From Alphaproteobacteria bacterium (GTDB lineage Bacteria > Pseudomonadota > Alphaproteobacteria > Rhizobiales > Rhizobiaceae), in contig JANSYK010000003.1 in NCBI GenBank assembly GCA_024742485.1, positions 930,001 through 994,000 on the forward strand: DNA of 64,000 nucleotides, in the 5' to 3' direction. The notes under the pieces were generated by a model. The model saw only the letters and a list, made by a program, of their open reading frames with translations. It did not search any database and was not told the origin of the DNA. This document shows positions 34,311 through 43,246 of the stretch, in pieces. Made by a program: the position numbers and the translations under genes. Numbering within the stretch: the stretch's first letter is position 1; every line of letters begins with the position of its first letter.

Positions 34311-35407
34311 CACCACTGAACATCGGGCTGATTGGTTGTGGCAATATATCGGATGCCTATCTGACCGGCGCAAAACGGTTTCCATACTTGAACATGGTTG
34401 CCTGTGCGGACATCGATCCGGCCGCAGCGTCCGCCAAGGCTGAAAAATATGATCTTGCGCATCTGGCCGCCGATCAGATGCTGGCGGACCCCCAGATTGA
34501 CATTGTCCTCAATCTGACGACGCCACAGCATCATGTGAGTGTCGCGCTTTCTGCGCTGCACGCCGGCAAGCACACCTATTCCGAGAAACCGCTTGGCGTC
34601 TCGCTTGCTGAAACCGATAGCCTTGTCGATTTCGTGAAAGGTCGGGATCTTCGCATTGGCTGCGCACCGGACACATTTCTGGGTGGCGCCCACCAGACGG
34701 CGCGCAAACTGATGGACGCCGGTGCGATCGGCGATCCGCTTGCAGGCACTGCCTTCATGATGGTTCCCGGACACGAAAGCTGGCATCCCAATCCCGAGTT
34801 CTACTACAAACACGGGGGCGGTCCGCTGATGGATATGGGCCCCTATTATCTGACGGATCTCATCAACCTCCTTGGTCCGGTCTCCACCGTTTGCGGCACG
34901 GCCAAAGCATCTTATCGGCAGCGAACAATCGGTTCCGGTGACAAGCAGGGTGAGACCATCACGGTGGATGTCCCAACCCATATCTCGGCGCTGCTGGTCT
35001 TTGAAAACGGTGCTGCGGTGACGCTGGTGACGAGCTTTGATGTGCACAAACACGGCCACAACCCGATTGAAATCTATGGAACAAAAGGGTCGATGATTGT
35101 TGCCGACCCGAACGATTTCGATGGCGATATCCTGGTCAGCGAAGGCAAGGGTGATTGGCAGACGGTGGACCAGAAACACCTCTATGGCGATGGAAACTAC
35201 CGGATCGTGGGTCTTGCGGACATGGCCGAAGCGATCATCAAAAAAAGGCCCCACAGAGCCAGTCTGGAATTGTCCCGGCACGTGCTCGAGGTCATGGAAT
35301 CCATTTTGATTGCCGCCGAGACCGGGCAGACCCTCACGATGGAACATCAGTGTCAACAACCGTTGCCCCTGTCGGCTGAACTACCGGTCGGGCAGCTCTA
35401 CGAATAA
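34307..35407 (+). CDS. Gfo/Idh/MocA-family sugar dehydrogenase
   Basis: A 366-residue NAD(P)-dependent oxidoreductase. The Rossmann motif is IGLIGCGNISDAYL (residues 5-18). The catalytic lysine region is HTYSEKPLGVSLAET. The mid-protein GGGPLMDMGPYYLTDLINLLG supplies the Asp and Tyr/His-type positions of the family. It oxidises or reduces a cyclic polyol, sugar or keto-inositol. The four-base overlap with the ROK gene and the ThuA gene following 16 bases later mark one operon. The substrate is presumably the sugar imported by the divergent ABC system. Confidence 0.92.
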   Translation: MTPLNIGLIGCGNISDAYLTGAKRFPYLNMVACADIDPAAASAKAEKYDLAHLAADQMLADPQIDIVLNLTTPQHHVSVALSALHAGKHTYSEKPLGVSLAETDSLVDFVKGRDLRIGCAPDTFLGGAHQTARKLMDAGAIGDPLAGTAFMMVPGHESWHPNPEFYYKHGGGPLMDMGPYYLTDLINLLGPVSTVCGTAKASYRQRTIGSGDKQGETITVDVPTHISALLVFENGAAVTLVTSFDVHKHGHNPIEIYGTKGSMIVADPNDFDGDILVSEGKGDWQTVDQKHLYGDGNYRIVGLADMAEAIIKKRPHRASLELSRHVLEVMESILIAAETGQTLTMEHQCQQPLPLSAELPVGQLYE

Positions 35408-35423
35408 TGGAAGGCAAACACCC

Positions 35424-36074
35424 ATGAGCAAGAAAAGTGCCCTGATCGTCTGGGGTGGCTGGGAAGGTCATACACCTGAGCAAAGTGCGAAGCTGGTCAA
35501 GGCGATGCTGGAAGCACACGGATATGATGTCGTTCTGGACAGCACGACCGAAGCATTTGCTGATCCGAAATTGGGCGATTTTGATCTGATCGTGCCGGCA
35601 ATCACGATGTCCCGCATCGAAAAAGAAGAACTGAAAAACCTGCTGGACAGCGTCCGCGCCGGCAGTGGGCTGGCCGGCTTTCATGGATTGATGTGCGATA
35701 CGTTTCGCAATGAACCGGATTACCAGTTCATGACGGGTGGTCAGTGGGTTGCCCATCCCGGCGATATCATTGATTACCGGGTGGAAATTGCCGACACGGA
35801 TGATCCGATCGTCGCCGGAATCGGCGATTTCGACTACCGGTCCGAGCAGTATTACATGCATTTCGACCCGAGCAATGAGGTGCTTGCGACAACGCGCTTT
35901 GACGGCACGATTTTCGACGAAATTGATGGTGTCGTGATGCCGGTCGTCTGGAAGCGGCGATTCGGCAAGGGGAGAGTTTTCTACAGCTCTCTTGGCCACG
36001 TCGTCGATGAATTCGAGGTGCCTCAGATGAAGACGATTTTCGAACGCGGAGCGTTGTGGGCCACCCGCGATTGA
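35424..36074 (+). CDS. ThuA-domain protein
   Basis: A 216-residue ThuA-like protein with a class I glutamine amidotransferase-like fold. Typical features are LIVWGGWEGHTPEQSAKLVK at the N-terminus, FDLIVPAITMSRIEKEELKN, GSGLAGFHGLMCDTFRNEPD and the C-terminal VVWKRRFGKGRVFYSSLGHV. ThuA was first described in rhizobial trehalose utilisation; with ThuB-like (Gfo/Idh/MocA) dehydrogenases it takes part in disaccharide oxidation. Pairing with a Gfo/Idh/MocA gene here repeats that association. GGAAGG precedes ATG 35424. Confidence 0.9.
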   Translation: MSKKSALIVWGGWEGHTPEQSAKLVKAMLEAHGYDVVLDSTTEAFADPKLGDFDLIVPAITMSRIEKEELKNLLDSVRAGSGLAGFHGLMCDTFRNEPDYQFMTGGQWVAHPGDIIDYRVEIADTDDPIVAGIGDFDYRSEQYYMHFDPSNEVLATTRFDGTIFDEIDGVVMPVVWKRRFGKGRVFYSSLGHVVDEFEVPQMKTIFERGALWATRD

Positions 36075-36200
36075 CATTGATCGCGGTTAGATCGTCCGAG
36101 GCGACAGGCGCGACGAGATTTTCCTTGCGATGACAACACATTTCGTCGCAGATGGGTGTACCATCGGGCGGGGCGACGCTCACACCAAGGAACTTCACAT

Positions 36201-36644
36201 ATGAGCAAAATCGCTGTTATCACATTGTTCTCCTGGTTTGCGCTGGCGACAGGTGCATGGGCCGGCGAGACACCGTCAGCCCCTGGGGCAAAGGTCTATT
36301 TCGTCAATATCGAAAACGGCGCGACCGTAAGCTCGCCCGTTACCATCATTTTCGGCCTCAGCGGAATGGGAGTTGCTCCAGCCGGGACCGACAAGGAAAA
36401 GACCGGCCATCATCACCTTTTCATCGACCGACCGGCGCTGGGCGAGGGTGAAGATGGGGCCGACGAGCTCGACTACAATATTCCGGCTGACGAGAACCAC
36501 GTTCACTTTGGTGGTGGCCAGACGGAGATGACCCTCGATCTGGCACCTGGACGGCACACGCTACAGCTCGTTCTTGCCGACAAGGACCACATTCCGCACA
36601 ATCCGCCAGTCGTCTCCGACGTGATTGAGATCACTGTCGAATAA
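36201..36644 (+). CDS. Secreted DUF4399-family protein
   Basis: A 147-residue exported protein with a signal peptide (residues 1-20, cleavage after AWA). The DUF4399 domain is marked by KVYFVNIENGATVSSPVTI, TGHHHLFIDRP, HVHFGGGQTEMTLDLAPG and HTLQLVLADKDHIPHNPP. The many conserved histidines (GHHH, HVHF, HIPH) suggest metal binding, possibly copper, but the function of the family is not established. AAGGA lies nine bases before ATG 36201. Confidence 0.88.
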   Translation: MSKIAVITLFSWFALATGAWAGETPSAPGAKVYFVNIENGATVSSPVTIIFGLSGMGVAPAGTDKEKTGHHHLFIDRPALGEGEDGADELDYNIPADENHVHFGGGQTEMTLDLAPGRHTLQLVLADKDHIPHNPPVVSDVIEITVE

Positions 36645-36841
36645 TTACGAATTCATGACTGATCGGATGTCCATCGTGTCGGACCGGGCTGGCACGTTTC
36701 TTTGTGATGGTCTCAAACAGCCTTTCGGCGCTCTTCGCTTCCCGGTACCGTCCGGCCAAAACGGACGCCGCAACGCTACCTTGACTTGCCAAATCCTGCG
36801 GACTGCTTGAGTTTGTGGTCAGGCAATCGGGCTGATTTGAA

Positions 36842-38110
36842 ATGAGACAACAGATTCTCTCTCTGGCAACGTTGTTTGTCGGTGCCGCCTTTCTGTTCTT
36901 TGCGGGCGGGATGAATGGTCTTCTCCTGCCGGTCAGGGGATCGGCTGAGGGGTTTTCGGATGTCTCGCTCGGTTTTTTGGGAACTGGCTGGGCGGTCGGA
37001 TTCGTGACCGGCTGCCTGTTGGTCCCGCGGCTGGTGGCCGGTGTCGGACACATTCGCTCCTTTAGCGCGATGGCTGCCACGGCGGCCCTGTCGATCCTCT
37101 TTTCAGCGCTGCTGATTGATCCGATTGCGTGGATCATTTTGCGCTCACTGGCGGGTTTCGCCTTTGCAGGCGCCGCCATGATCGTGGAAAGTTGGCTGAG
37201 TGAACGAACCGATACACGCTATCGCGGAACAGTGTTCGGCATCTATACGATGGTCAATCTGAGTGCCATTACGCTGGGGCAACTCTCGCTGGCTGGCGGC
37301 GGCACGTCAGGGTTGGAGTTTTTCATCCTCGCAGCCGCGTTCTACTGCCTTGCGCTCATCCCGACAGCTGTTTCTTCCACCTCCACACCAAAGCCGCTGG
37401 CACAGGTGAAACTGGACATACCAGCTCTCTGGCGCAACTCACCGGTGGCGGTCGTGGCGGTCTTTTTTGTCGGCATGTCGAACAGCAGTTTTGGAACGCT
37501 GGGAGCGGTTTTCGGCGAGCAATCGGGGCTGGAAATTGCTGCAATATCGCTGTTCGTCAGCATTTCGATCCTGGCCGGGGCCATCGCGCAGGTTCCGGTG
37601 GGTATCATCTCGGACCGCGTCGACAGGCGGCTGGTCCTGGTGATCATGACCGCCATCGCGTTGGTCGGCGATTTGATCTTTGTTCTTCTGCAGCCCCAAT
37701 CGGCGTTGCTCATCATCGCAACAGGAGCACTGTTTGGCGGTGCTCTCTTCACGCTCTACCCGATTGTCGTTGCCCATGCGAATGACCACGCTGCTCCCGG
37801 TGATTCCGTCAAGGTCAGCGGTGGGCTTCTTCTGATTTTTGGTGTCGGTTCCATCGCCGGTCCGTTGCTGGCCGGGATCGTCATGTCGTTCATGGGACCG
37901 CGCGGCTTGTTCATCATCACGCTTGGCGCCCACATCATAACAATCGTGTTCGCGCTATGGCGCATGCGTCGTCGCCAAGCGGTCGACCAGGAAAACAAAG
38001 GGGATTTCGTCATGGCATCGCCTGCCCGAACGGCAACGCCCGAAACGGTCGCATTGTCGTCGCAGGAGGCGGCAGAAACGCCAAATCCGCGGGAAGGCGC
38101 GGGGCCGTAG
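36842..38110 (+). CDS. MFS transporter (YcaD-like)
   Basis: A 422-residue major facilitator protein with 12 predicted helices. The inter-helix loop motif ESWLSERTDTRYRGTVFGIY is typical of the YcaD/MFS subfamily, and ISDRVDRRLVLVIM is the second loop-2-type motif. A 45-residue hydrophilic Ala/Thr/Glu-rich tail extends past the last helix. YcaD-like proteins are uncharacterised exporters or importers. The gene stands alone and ends beside a large inverted repeat. Confidence 0.9.
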   Translation: MRQQILSLATLFVGAAFLFFAGGMNGLLLPVRGSAEGFSDVSLGFLGTGWAVGFVTGCLLVPRLVAGVGHIRSFSAMAATAALSILFSALLIDPIAWIILRSLAGFAFAGAAMIVESWLSERTDTRYRGTVFGIYTMVNLSAITLGQLSLAGGGTSGLEFFILAAAFYCLALIPTAVSSTSTPKPLAQVKLDIPALWRNSPVAVVAVFFVGMSNSSFGTLGAVFGEQSGLEIAAISLFVSISILAGAIAQVPVGIISDRVDRRLVLVIMTAIALVGDLIFVLLQPQSALLIIATGALFGGALFTLYPIVVAHANDHAAPGDSVKVSGGLLLIFGVGSIAGPLLAGIVMSFMGPRGLFIITLGAHIITIVFALWRMRRRQAVDQENKGDFVMASPARTATPETVALSSQEAAETPNPREGAGP

Positions 38111-38139
38111 TGGGCATTTAATCTATGTGCCGGATTGTG

Positions 38140-38224
38140 CGGATTTGTTCAGGATCGGTTTATGAGGAGGAAGGACATGCTGGTGCATATTCGACGACGA
38201 GTGGGCCGACCCTGAACAAATCCG
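38140..38224. repeat. Long imperfect inverted repeat with internal short ORF
   Basis: Arm 1 (38140-38158) begins CGGATTTGTTCAGG; arm 2 (38206-38224) is its reverse complement, giving 19-bp arms with one mismatch around a 47-base interior. The interior carries AGGAGGAAGGAC directly before an ATG and a 12-codon frame (MLVHIRRRVGRP) that stops within arm 2. It sits between the convergent MFS and dioxygenase genes. It could be a dispersed palindromic element (MITE/RPE-like) or a bidirectional terminator. Confidence 0.6.
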
Positions 38225-38270
38225 GGCAAATCCCCTCGGGACGTGGCACAGGTTAAATGGTCACTACGGC

Positions 38271-39203
38271 CTAGTCCGTAATTGCCGGAAGACTTTCTTC
38301 CAGGCGGCTGCGCAGATGCTCATGCTGCGCGGGCAGTTTCAAGGCTTCTCCCAGATGCGCTATGTCCTCATCATGGACAAAGCCGGGTTCGTCCGTAGCG
38401 ACTTCAAACAGAATGCCTTCCGGTGTCTTGAAATAGATGGCCCAAAAATAGTTGCGGTCGATGACCTCCGTAACTTTATATCCGGCATCCGAAATGGCCT
38501 GGCGAACAGAGAGCTGGTCTTTTCGGTCCGCCACGGCAAACGCAACGTGGTGGACGGAGCCGGCGCCTTGGTCGGCGGGTTCTTCGCCTGGCAGTCGATG
38601 CAGATCGACGATCCCCGCACCATTGCTGTCGGCCCGTGAAAAGCGTTGAATGTCTCCATCCTGCCCGGCTAACTCGTAGCCCATCAAATGCATCAGTTCC
38701 GCTGTGGCGACGGTATCCCGCAAATGAAGTGCGACGGAATGAAATCCACGAATGGCGGCCTCGTCAGGAACGTCGGAACCAGAGCGGAATGGCCGGCTGT
38801 CCCCCGGGACCTCAACCAGGGCAAGGCGATCACCATCCGGCCCCTGAAACAGCAATTGCGTATCGTCGAATAGTTCCTTTGTCGCCAGACCCTCAAGGCC
38901 AAGCCCCTCCATCCGCGATTGCCAATAGGCGAGGGCGCCCTCCGGAACGGAAAAGACGGTCTTGCCGACCTCACCGGTACCTGGTCGTCCACGGGCTTTC
39001 TCGGGAAAGGGAAAATAGGTCATAACCCCGCCGGGCGTGCCAATATTGTCGCCATAATAGAGGTGGTAAACGTCGGGATTGTCAAAATTGACGGTCTTCT
39101 TAATTCGGCGCAGACCCATGATCTGGGTGAAAAAGTCATTGTTCTCGCGCGGTCCGCTCGCGATGGCCGTCACATGGTGAAGCCCTTTTATCTGTGTGAT
39201 CAT
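38271..39203 (-). CDS. Ring-cleaving dioxygenase (VOC, PcpA/MhqA-like)
   Basis: A 310-residue protein with two vicinal-oxygen-chelate modules. Metal-ligand regions are KGLHHVTAIASG (His10 area), GFHSVALHL, SVHHVAFAVAD and the C-terminal GILFEVATDEPGF with the glutamate ligand. NDFFTQIMGLRRIKKTVNFD is typical of the PcpA/LinE hydroquinone-dioxygenase branch, which cleaves (chloro)hydroquinones with Fe(II). The true substrate is unknown. ATG 39203 gives the family N-terminus. An inverted repeat just upstream may be its operator. It is convergent with the MFS gene. Confidence 0.9.
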   Translation of the reverse strand: MITQIKGLHHVTAIASGPRENNDFFTQIMGLRRIKKTVNFDNPDVYHLYYGDNIGTPGGVMTYFPFPEKARGRPGTGEVGKTVFSVPEGALAYWQSRMEGLGLEGLATKELFDDTQLLFQGPDGDRLALVEVPGDSRPFRSGSDVPDEAAIRGFHSVALHLRDTVATAELMHLMGYELAGQDGDIQRFSRADSNGAGIVDLHRLPGEEPADQGAGSVHHVAFAVADRKDQLSVRQAISDAGYKVTEVIDRNYFWAIYFKTPEGILFEVATDEPGFVHDEDIAHLGEALKLPAQHEHLRSRLEESLPAITD

Positions 39204-39543
39204 GAATTTGTCCCACTCAAAATTGCGTCGCCTGTCATCGTTCCATATCTTTGACATATGGAGCGGTTAAGTGAATTTCCCAATAGGACCAGATGGCGCA
39301 ATCAGCGGAGGGCGAATCCGTAGCGGACATCAGAACCGCTGTTCGTCGCTTCCTTGCTTGTCCTCCAAGCTTCTGCTCGGCAGGCCGCAGCCTTGCAGCT
39401 CTGCACGGTGCTTCAACAAACCGGGGAGCTTGACCGGCAGCACCGTTTTCTGCGACAACACGTCCATGGGGCCCACGAACGCCCCGTGAGGCGACAGCCA
39501 AAGATTCGTATCCAACCATTGCTGTTAACGGGAAGGATGCGTC
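39204..39543. other. 340-base intergenic region
   Basis: No convincing gene was found; short frames on both strands have unprotein-like composition. It should hold the promoter of the dioxygenase (left) and of the chromate operon (right). Confidence 0.5.
39242..39262. promoter_or_regulatory. Inverted repeat upstream of the dioxygenase
   Basis: TCCATAT (39242-39248) and ATATGGA (39256-39262) are perfect 7-bp arms around CTTTGAC, 39 bases before the dioxygenase ATG. The position and symmetry fit a MarR/MhqR-type operator, although no such regulator gene is adjacent. Confidence 0.5.
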
Positions 39544-40374
39544 ATGCCGTCGCCAACAGAAATCACGATCTCTCAACTCGCCCGCCTTGTCGGAACGCCC
39601 GAAGTACCTGTGCTGATCGATGTCAGCGTGGACGAAGATTTCAATCTGGATCCATGTTTGATTCCGTCTGCATTCCGATATCCATATGATTCAATATCCG
39701 ATCTTTCACAAAAAATGCAGAGCAAACGGGTCGTTGTCTATTGCCGGAAGGGCCTGAAGCTTAGCCAGGGTGCGGCGGCAATTTTGCGCAACAGCGGCGT
39801 TGAGGCAGAAACGCTGGAAGGCGGACACATAGGCTGGCGCCAGGCCGGTCTTGCCATGGTTCCGGAGGAGAAACTGCCGCAAAGAAACGGACAGGGACAA
39901 ACCGTTTGGGTGACACGGCAGCGCCCCAAGATAGACCGGATCGCGTGCCCATGGCTGATAAGGCGATTTGTGGACCCAAACGCGCAATTTCTGTTCGTGG
40001 CACCGTCCCAAGTGTTGAGCGTGGCGGACAGATTCAATGCTGCGCCATTCGATGTCGAAGGCGTGTTTTGGAGCCATCGCGTGGAACTCTGCACGTTTGA
40101 TATCATGATAGAAGAGTTCAAATTGCATCATGAGCCGCTCGACCGGTTGGCAAAGATTGTTCGAGCAGCAGACACCAATCGTCATGACCTAGCACCAGAA
40201 GCCGCGGGCCTTTTGGCTGTCTCTCTGGGATTGTCTCGCATGTATCGCGATGATTTGGCACAGCTCGAAGCCGGTATGTCCATTTACGACGCATTTTTTC
40301 GATGGTCGCGCGACGCGACGGATGAGGGGCATGATTGGCCTGCCGCCTCACCCCGGAGATCGTCTGATGGCTGA
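39544..40374 (+). CDS. Rhodanese-ChrB fusion protein
   Basis: A 276-residue two-domain protein. Residues 8-105 form a rhodanese domain with Cys67 in VVVYCRKGLKLSQGAA and LEGGHIGWRQAG near its end. Residues 120-270 are a ChrB C-terminal domain, recognised by RPKIDRIACPWLIRRFVDPN, FLFVAPSQVLSVADRF and the HELTFD-like block VELCTFDIMIEEF. ChrB-type proteins accompany ChrA chromate pumps and influence chromate resistance. The next gene is chrA, overlapping by eight bases, so both are made together. The rhodanese part may link sulfur supply or thiol reduction to chromate handling. Confidence 0.88.
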   Translation: MPSPTEITISQLARLVGTPEVPVLIDVSVDEDFNLDPCLIPSAFRYPYDSISDLSQKMQSKRVVVYCRKGLKLSQGAAAILRNSGVEAETLEGGHIGWRQAGLAMVPEEKLPQRNGQGQTVWVTRQRPKIDRIACPWLIRRFVDPNAQFLFVAPSQVLSVADRFNAAPFDVEGVFWSHRVELCTFDIMIEEFKLHHEPLDRLAKIVRAADTNRHDLAPEAAGLLAVSLGLSRMYRDDLAQLEAGMSIYDAFFRWSRDATDEGHDWPAASPRRSSDG

Positions 40375-41668
40375 AGCGGAAGTGACAAATGGACGGGAGA
40401 GCCGACAGATATCACTGCGCGAAGCTTCCCGATTGTGGGCTAAAATCGGGTTTCTTTCCTATGGCGGGCCGGCGGCACAAATCGCACTGATGCACAAACT
40501 CATTGTGGAAGAACGCGGTTGGTTGAATGAACGCCAATATCTGAGCGCATTGAGTTTTTGCATGCTGCTTCCCGGGCCGGAAGCGATGCAACTTGCCACC
40601 TATTCCGGCTGGCGACTTCACGGTGTTCGTGGCGGGCTGATTGCCGGGCTGATGTTCGTGCTCCCCGGAGCGCTGATCATGTTGGTGTTCGGCATGGTCT
40701 ACGCCTATTTCGGCAATGTACCGCTTGTCAGCGCCCTGTTCCTGGGCGTCAAGGCCGCTGTTTTGGTCATTGTGATCGAGGCGCTGTTGCGCGTCTCGAA
40801 AAAGGCGCTCCAGCGATCGCAACACTGGGTCATTGCCGGGCTCGCCTTCATCGGGATCTTCATTCTGGCGCTGCCCTTTCCGCTGCTGGTCCTGATCGCC
40901 GGTCTCTACGGATTTTTTGTAGGAACGGGATCATTGGAGGAACCAAAGTCAGTTCCATCCACCAATGTCCGATGGACATCCACGCTTGCGACAGTGGTGA
41001 TTTGGCTAGCAATTTGGTGGGTGCCGCTGATACTGGTCGCCCTGCTGGCCGATGCGGCCATTTTGGCGCAACTCGGTTGGTTCTTCTCCAAACTCGCAGT
41101 GGTCACCTTCGGTGGTGCCTATGCGGTGCTGGCCTATATGGCGCAGGACGTTGTCAACCTGCATGGCTGGCTTGCGGCCGGCACCATGATGGATGGACTT
41201 GGTCTGGCGGAAACGACGCCGGGTCCGCTAATTCTGGTGACCCAGTTTGTCGGTTTCCTGTCCGCTTTCGGGCAAGGCGGTCTGGCGCTTGGACTTGCCG
41301 GCGCCGTTGTTACCCTATGGGCTACATTTGTGCCCTGTTTTCTTTGGATCTTTGCCGGTGCACCCTACATTGAGTGGATCGCCGCACAGCCGCGACTGCG
41401 TGGTGCGCTCACAGCCATTACGGCTGCCGTCGTCGGGGTCATATTGAACCTATCGGTTTGGTTCGCATTGCATGTCTTTTTTGCAGAAGTGGAGCAACGG
41501 CAGCTTGGGCCGATCACCCTGTGGCAGCCGGTCCTATACAGTCTCGATTGGCGTGTCATTGTCATGGCCCTGGTCAGTGCCGGTCTGCTTCTACGGTTGC
41601 GCTGGGGTATGATGCGGGTGCTTGCTATGGCCGCTGCAATGGGTGTCATACTGACATTGGGACTGTGA
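40367..41668 (+). CDS. chrA: Chromate transporter, CHR family (long-chain)
   Basis: A 433-residue inner-membrane protein with a duplicated CHR domain. The first half has FLSYGGPAAQIALMHKLIVE, then LSFCMLLPGPEAMQLATYSG; the second has KLAVVTFGGAYAVLAYMAQD then AETTPGPLILVTQFVGFLSA. The F-G-G-x-A and P-G-P motifs are CHR hallmarks. It exports chromate, probably with proton exchange. ATG 40367 has GGAG eight bases upstream and overlaps the fusion gene before it. A longer frame from 40250 is unlikely. Confidence 0.94.
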   Translation: MAEAEVTNGRESRQISLREASRLWAKIGFLSYGGPAAQIALMHKLIVEERGWLNERQYLSALSFCMLLPGPEAMQLATYSGWRLHGVRGGLIAGLMFVLPGALIMLVFGMVYAYFGNVPLVSALFLGVKAAVLVIVIEALLRVSKKALQRSQHWVIAGLAFIGIFILALPFPLLVLIAGLYGFFVGTGSLEEPKSVPSTNVRWTSTLATVVIWLAIWWVPLILVALLADAAILAQLGWFFSKLAVVTFGGAYAVLAYMAQDVVNLHGWLAAGTMMDGLGLAETTPGPLILVTQFVGFLSAFGQGGLALGLAGAVVTLWATFVPCFLWIFAGAPYIEWIAAQPRLRGALTAITAAVVGVILNLSVWFALHVFFAEVEQRQLGPITLWQPVLYSLDWRVIVMALVSAGLLLRLRWGMMRVLAMAAAMGVILTLGL

Positions 41669-41677
41669 TATGAAGCC

Positions 41678-42442
41678 ATGACCATCACCCGACACTGCCT
41701 TCGCGTTACCAATGCTGCGGAACTGGAAGCCTTCTATACGCATATTCTGGGAATGCGGAACTTCGGCACTCCAGGCGCGCCGCTGTTGGGGTTTGATCCG
41801 CACCGATGTCTGCTGGAACTGCAGTCCGGTGCAACACGGGCCTATGAACCCACACCAACGGACCCCTACTGGAAAACTGGTATCACGGTTCGCAATCTCG
41901 ATCATGCCGCGCGGTCCCTGAAGAAGCAGGGATGGCCTGTTTCCGAGCCGCATCAATTCCGTGACATCGGTTATCTGTGCCACCTACACGATCCGCAGGG
42001 ATTCACCATCGAACTGCTCCAGCAGGGATTTGAGGGTCGCGAAAAAGCGGTGGGTGCGGGCCACGCCATTGGCGGGCAGGCAACACTTGCCCACATCACG
42101 CTCCGGGTCAGTGACATCACCCGCGCGCGAACGCTTTGCGAAGACACTTTCGGCTTGCGCCTTCTCTCCATACAGCCGGTGCCGGAACATGGTTTTTGCC
42201 TGTATTTCTATTCCGCCGATAGCGAGAGCCCGCCCTATGCTGACCTGGAGGCCGTCGACAACCGAGAATGGCTATGGGAGCGACCCTATGCGCTGCTGGA
42301 ACTGCAACATGTTTTCGGCCGGTCATCGGCTCCATTTGTTGCAGTTGCCAGACAAGCCGGCTTCACGGGTTTCTCAATCCGGAGAGGCCTCGACAATGGT
42401 GTAACCCGCGTCAAAATTGCGGATCTTGAATCCATGTTTTGA
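41678..42442 (+). CDS. VOC-family (glyoxalase/extradiol-type) protein
   Basis: A 254-residue protein of two VOC modules. Module 1 has RHCLRVTNAAELEAFYTHIL, then DIGYLCHLHDPQGFTIELLQ (His and Glu ligands). Module 2 has LAHITLRVSDITRARTLCED. It begins nine bases after chrA stops, so it probably belongs to the chromate operon. It could act as a dioxygenase, a lyase or a binding protein. The VOC fold is firm; the reaction is not. Confidence 0.82.
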   Translation: MTITRHCLRVTNAAELEAFYTHILGMRNFGTPGAPLLGFDPHRCLLELQSGATRAYEPTPTDPYWKTGITVRNLDHAARSLKKQGWPVSEPHQFRDIGYLCHLHDPQGFTIELLQQGFEGREKAVGAGHAIGGQATLAHITLRVSDITRARTLCEDTFGLRLLSIQPVPEHGFCLYFYSADSESPPYADLEAVDNREWLWERPYALLELQHVFGRSSAPFVAVARQAGFTGFSIRRGLDNGVTRVKIADLESMF

Positions 42443-42473
42443 ACACACACGCGAACTGTGTCACGCAATCGTG

Positions 42474-43058
42474 CTACTTTGCCGCCTTGCCGAGAGCGTT
42501 CATGGTGTCGAACCACTTTTGCGTTGTGTGGCTATCAGCCTTCTCGACCATGCCGAACAAGGTGTTTCTGACGGGCCGAATGCCGGAGAATCCCAGAATG
42601 TTGCGTTCGAGATTTTTCAGGCTGTGGGCGAGAAAAAACCAGCGATAGGCAAGTGCCGGCATGCCCATGGTGACAACGACACGCGCTGATTTGCCCTTCA
42701 TCAGCGGTCCGGGGAGAGATTCATCCGCACTGAGAGCAACACCAGGTCGGAACACCTGTTCGAGAAAGGCCTTCAGCAGAGCCGGCATGGTTCCCATCCA
42801 CAGGGGATAGATCATCATGAAGTGATCTGCGTCCATGCACTGTGCCTGTGCCTCTCGAAGGGTTGCGGGCGTGCCGTCAATGCCGTTCTTCCAATCGACC
42901 TGTGTGCGCAGCAGTGGAAAATCAATCTGGGCCGGATCAATGACGGTGACATTGTGCCCCGCAGACCGCGCCCCATTTTCGTAGGCCGCTGCCAGAGCCC
43001 TGCACAGCCTGTTTTCGGAGGGGTCTGGATGCCCTTGGATGATGACGACGTTCTTCAT
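42474..43058 (-). CDS. Flavodoxin-fold NAD(P)H:quinone reductase
   Basis: A 194-residue flavoprotein of the MdaB/KefF/Nqo type. IIQGHPDPSENRLCRALAAA at the N-terminus is the FMN/FAD phosphate loop. MMIYPLWMGTMPALLKAFLEQVF is the characteristic flavin-contact segment. It reduces quinones by two electrons. It is convergent with the VOC gene. No strong ribosome site is seen before ATG 43058. The C-terminal half (LAHSLKNLERNILGFSGI) is typical of the family. Confidence 0.88.
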   Translation of the reverse strand: MKNVVIIQGHPDPSENRLCRALAAAYENGARSAGHNVTVIDPAQIDFPLLRTQVDWKNGIDGTPATLREAQAQCMDADHFMMIYPLWMGTMPALLKAFLEQVFRPGVALSADESLPGPLMKGKSARVVVTMGMPALAYRWFFLAHSLKNLERNILGFSGIRPVRNTLFGMVEKADSHTTQKWFDTMNALGKAAK

Positions 43059-43246
43059 GATGTTTCTTTGGTTGTTGGAACACGGCACGATTTCAGTCTA
43101 GTGCCCAATTCGGTCTGATCATTGATCTCCCGCAAGACGCTGCTGCTAAAAGCGACGCTGGCTGCCGGACAGGCATCGATTGAAGCCGACGCGAATTGTT
43201 GTCATGTTAGATGTTCCGCATCCCAAAAAAATATTTCTCGGGCAAC

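Noticed and set aside
36631-37179. Long minus-strand frame opposite the start of the MFS gene
   Set aside because: Its Pro/Arg/Ala composition is the usual antisense shadow of a hydrophobic gene, and it has no ribosome site.
39235-39576. Minus-strand frame over the dioxygenase/chromate intergenic region
   Set aside because: Composition is Arg/Ala-rich without domain features, and it covers two promoters.
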